This document shows positions 5,786-6,172 of a stretch of 6,172 bases of DNA, in pieces (the first letter of the stretch is position 1; each line of letters opens with the position of its first letter). The DNA is taken from positions 1 through 6,172 of the forward strand of contig JAUNJW010000129.1 in assembly GCA_030533035.1 (NCBI GenBank). Direction: 5' to 3'. Below the pieces are notes generated by a model. It saw nothing but the letters and a program-made list of their open reading frames with translations. It ran no database searches and was not told the DNA's origin. The translations under genes were made by a program, and so were the position numbers. This DNA comes from Erysipelotrichaceae bacterium (GTDB taxonomy: Bacteria > Bacillota_I > Bacilli_A > Erysipelotrichales > Erysipelotrichaceae).

Positions 5786-6172
5786 TCAGTTGTTGAACGC
5801 GTCGGGAAGATCATTCTCCAGCAGGATGGTGTCTTCCGGCGTCGTTGTCTGGTAGACAAAGGCGAGCGCTTCCCTGACGGTATCGAAGACAAAGACCTCA
5901 TTCATGTCAAAGCCGGATTCCTTCAGGCCTTCATAGATCGGCTTTGTCTGGTTCCGTCCGACCAGGATGACCATATCGGCCTTGTCCTTCATCTTCATGC
6001 CGAATTCACGGTTGATCTCTTCCTGCTTTCTGCCCAGGTCAATCATGCCGGGTGTGACGATCAGTCTTTTGCCGGGCATTGTCGAAAGCACGCTGAGCGC
6101 CATGGCTGATCCGGAAGGATTGGAATTGAAGGCGTCGTCAATAAAGCGTCTGCCGTTGATCGTCTTTGTTTC
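5786..6172 (-). CDS. murF: UDP-N-acetylmuramoyl-tripeptide--D-alanyl-D-alanine ligase, C-terminal part (runs off right edge)
   Basis: The last 128 codons of a Mur ligase enter from the right edge; the ATP-binding and N-terminal domains are outside. Just inside the edge is FIDDAFNSNPSGSAMAL, the MurF form of the D-D-A/S-Y-N-A-N-P motif at the junction to the C-terminal domain. It is followed by GKRLIVTPGMIDLGRKQEEINREFG, ADMVILVGRNQTKPIYEGL and the ending ILLENDLPDAFNN, all as in Bacillota MurF proteins. MurF adds D-Ala-D-Ala to the UDP-MurNAc-tripeptide in the cytoplasm during peptidoglycan synthesis. The stop is one nucleotide from the start of the glycosylasparaginase-like gene, so the two are almost certainly co-transcribed. 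Assignment to MurF rather than another Mur ligase rests on the DDAFNSNP and QTKPIYEGL segments; a paralogous MurF-like ligase is possible. Confidence 0.88.
   Translation of the reverse strand, partial: ETKTINGRRFIDDAFNSNPSGSAMALSVLSTMPGKRLIVTPGMIDLGRKQEEINREFGMKMKDKADMVILVGRNQTKPIYEGLKESGFDMNEVFVFDTVREALAFVYQTTTPEDTILLENDLPDAFNN

Noticed and set aside
5785..5901. A 39-residue N-terminal extension of the glycosylasparaginase-like protein
   Set aside because: It overlaps the conserved C-terminus of MurF in another frame, is rich in Arg and Ser with no family match, and the ATG at 5784 places the catalytic Trp near the N-terminus as in the family.
5420..6109. Plus-strand open frame of 229 codons
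   Set aside because: It is antisense to the glycosylasparaginase-like gene and murF, both of which have complete family motifs; its product resembles no family and no ribosome binding site was seen.

Overview
This 6.2 kb window looks like a chromosomal segment from a low-to-mid-GC Bacillota (Firmicutes) bacterium. The signs are strong AGGAGG-type ribosome binding sites, a lipobox lipoprotein of an ABC sugar-uptake type next to a divergent AraC-type regulator, a candidate CcpA-type cre site, and intrinsic terminators with T-runs after convergent genes. A gut or oral Erysipelotrichales-like lineage is a guess from overall flavour only. Both edges cut through genes. No mobile element, CRISPR array, tRNA or rRNA was seen.

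Layout: (1) 1-447, minus strand: the N-terminal 149 residues of a solute-binding lipoprotein that runs off the left edge. (2) 448-736: divergent regulatory region with a cre-like site and short repeats. (3) 737-1612, plus strand: an AraC-family regulator with an N-terminal cupin-like sensor, probably controlling the uptake system on its left. (4) 1613-1764: convergent 3' region with two interlocked intrinsic terminators, one per strand. (5) 3463-1765, minus strand: a two-gene operon, glycerophosphodiester phosphodiesterase (first) then an alpha/beta-hydrolase of the monoacylglycerol lipase/lysophospholipase type, overlapping by 8 nt. (6) 3464-3616: divergent promoter region. (7) 3617-4855, plus strand: a UMF1/Atg22-like MFS transporter. 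(8) 4863-4892: a bidirectional terminator whose stem-loop contains the end of the next minus-strand gene. (9) 6172-4879, minus strand: the C-terminal part of MurF followed one base later by a glycosylasparaginase-type Ntn hydrolase.

Functional reading: the left part is a regulated carbohydrate (or other solute) import locus. The middle pair could work in sequence on lipid-derived substrates: the hydrolase would remove an acyl chain from a lysophospholipid and the phosphodiesterase would release glycerol-3-phosphate. A link to the divergent UMF1 transporter is only positional. The right part joins cell-wall precursor synthesis (MurF) to an amidohydrolase of the asparaginase-2 fold in an apparently translation-coupled pair; why they are paired is not clear from sequence. 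I see well-known families throughout and no convincing sign of a wholly new system. The most useful oddities are the two unusual terminator arrangements, the murF-glycosylasparaginase coupling and the C-H-S-M-G nucleophile elbow in the hydrolase.
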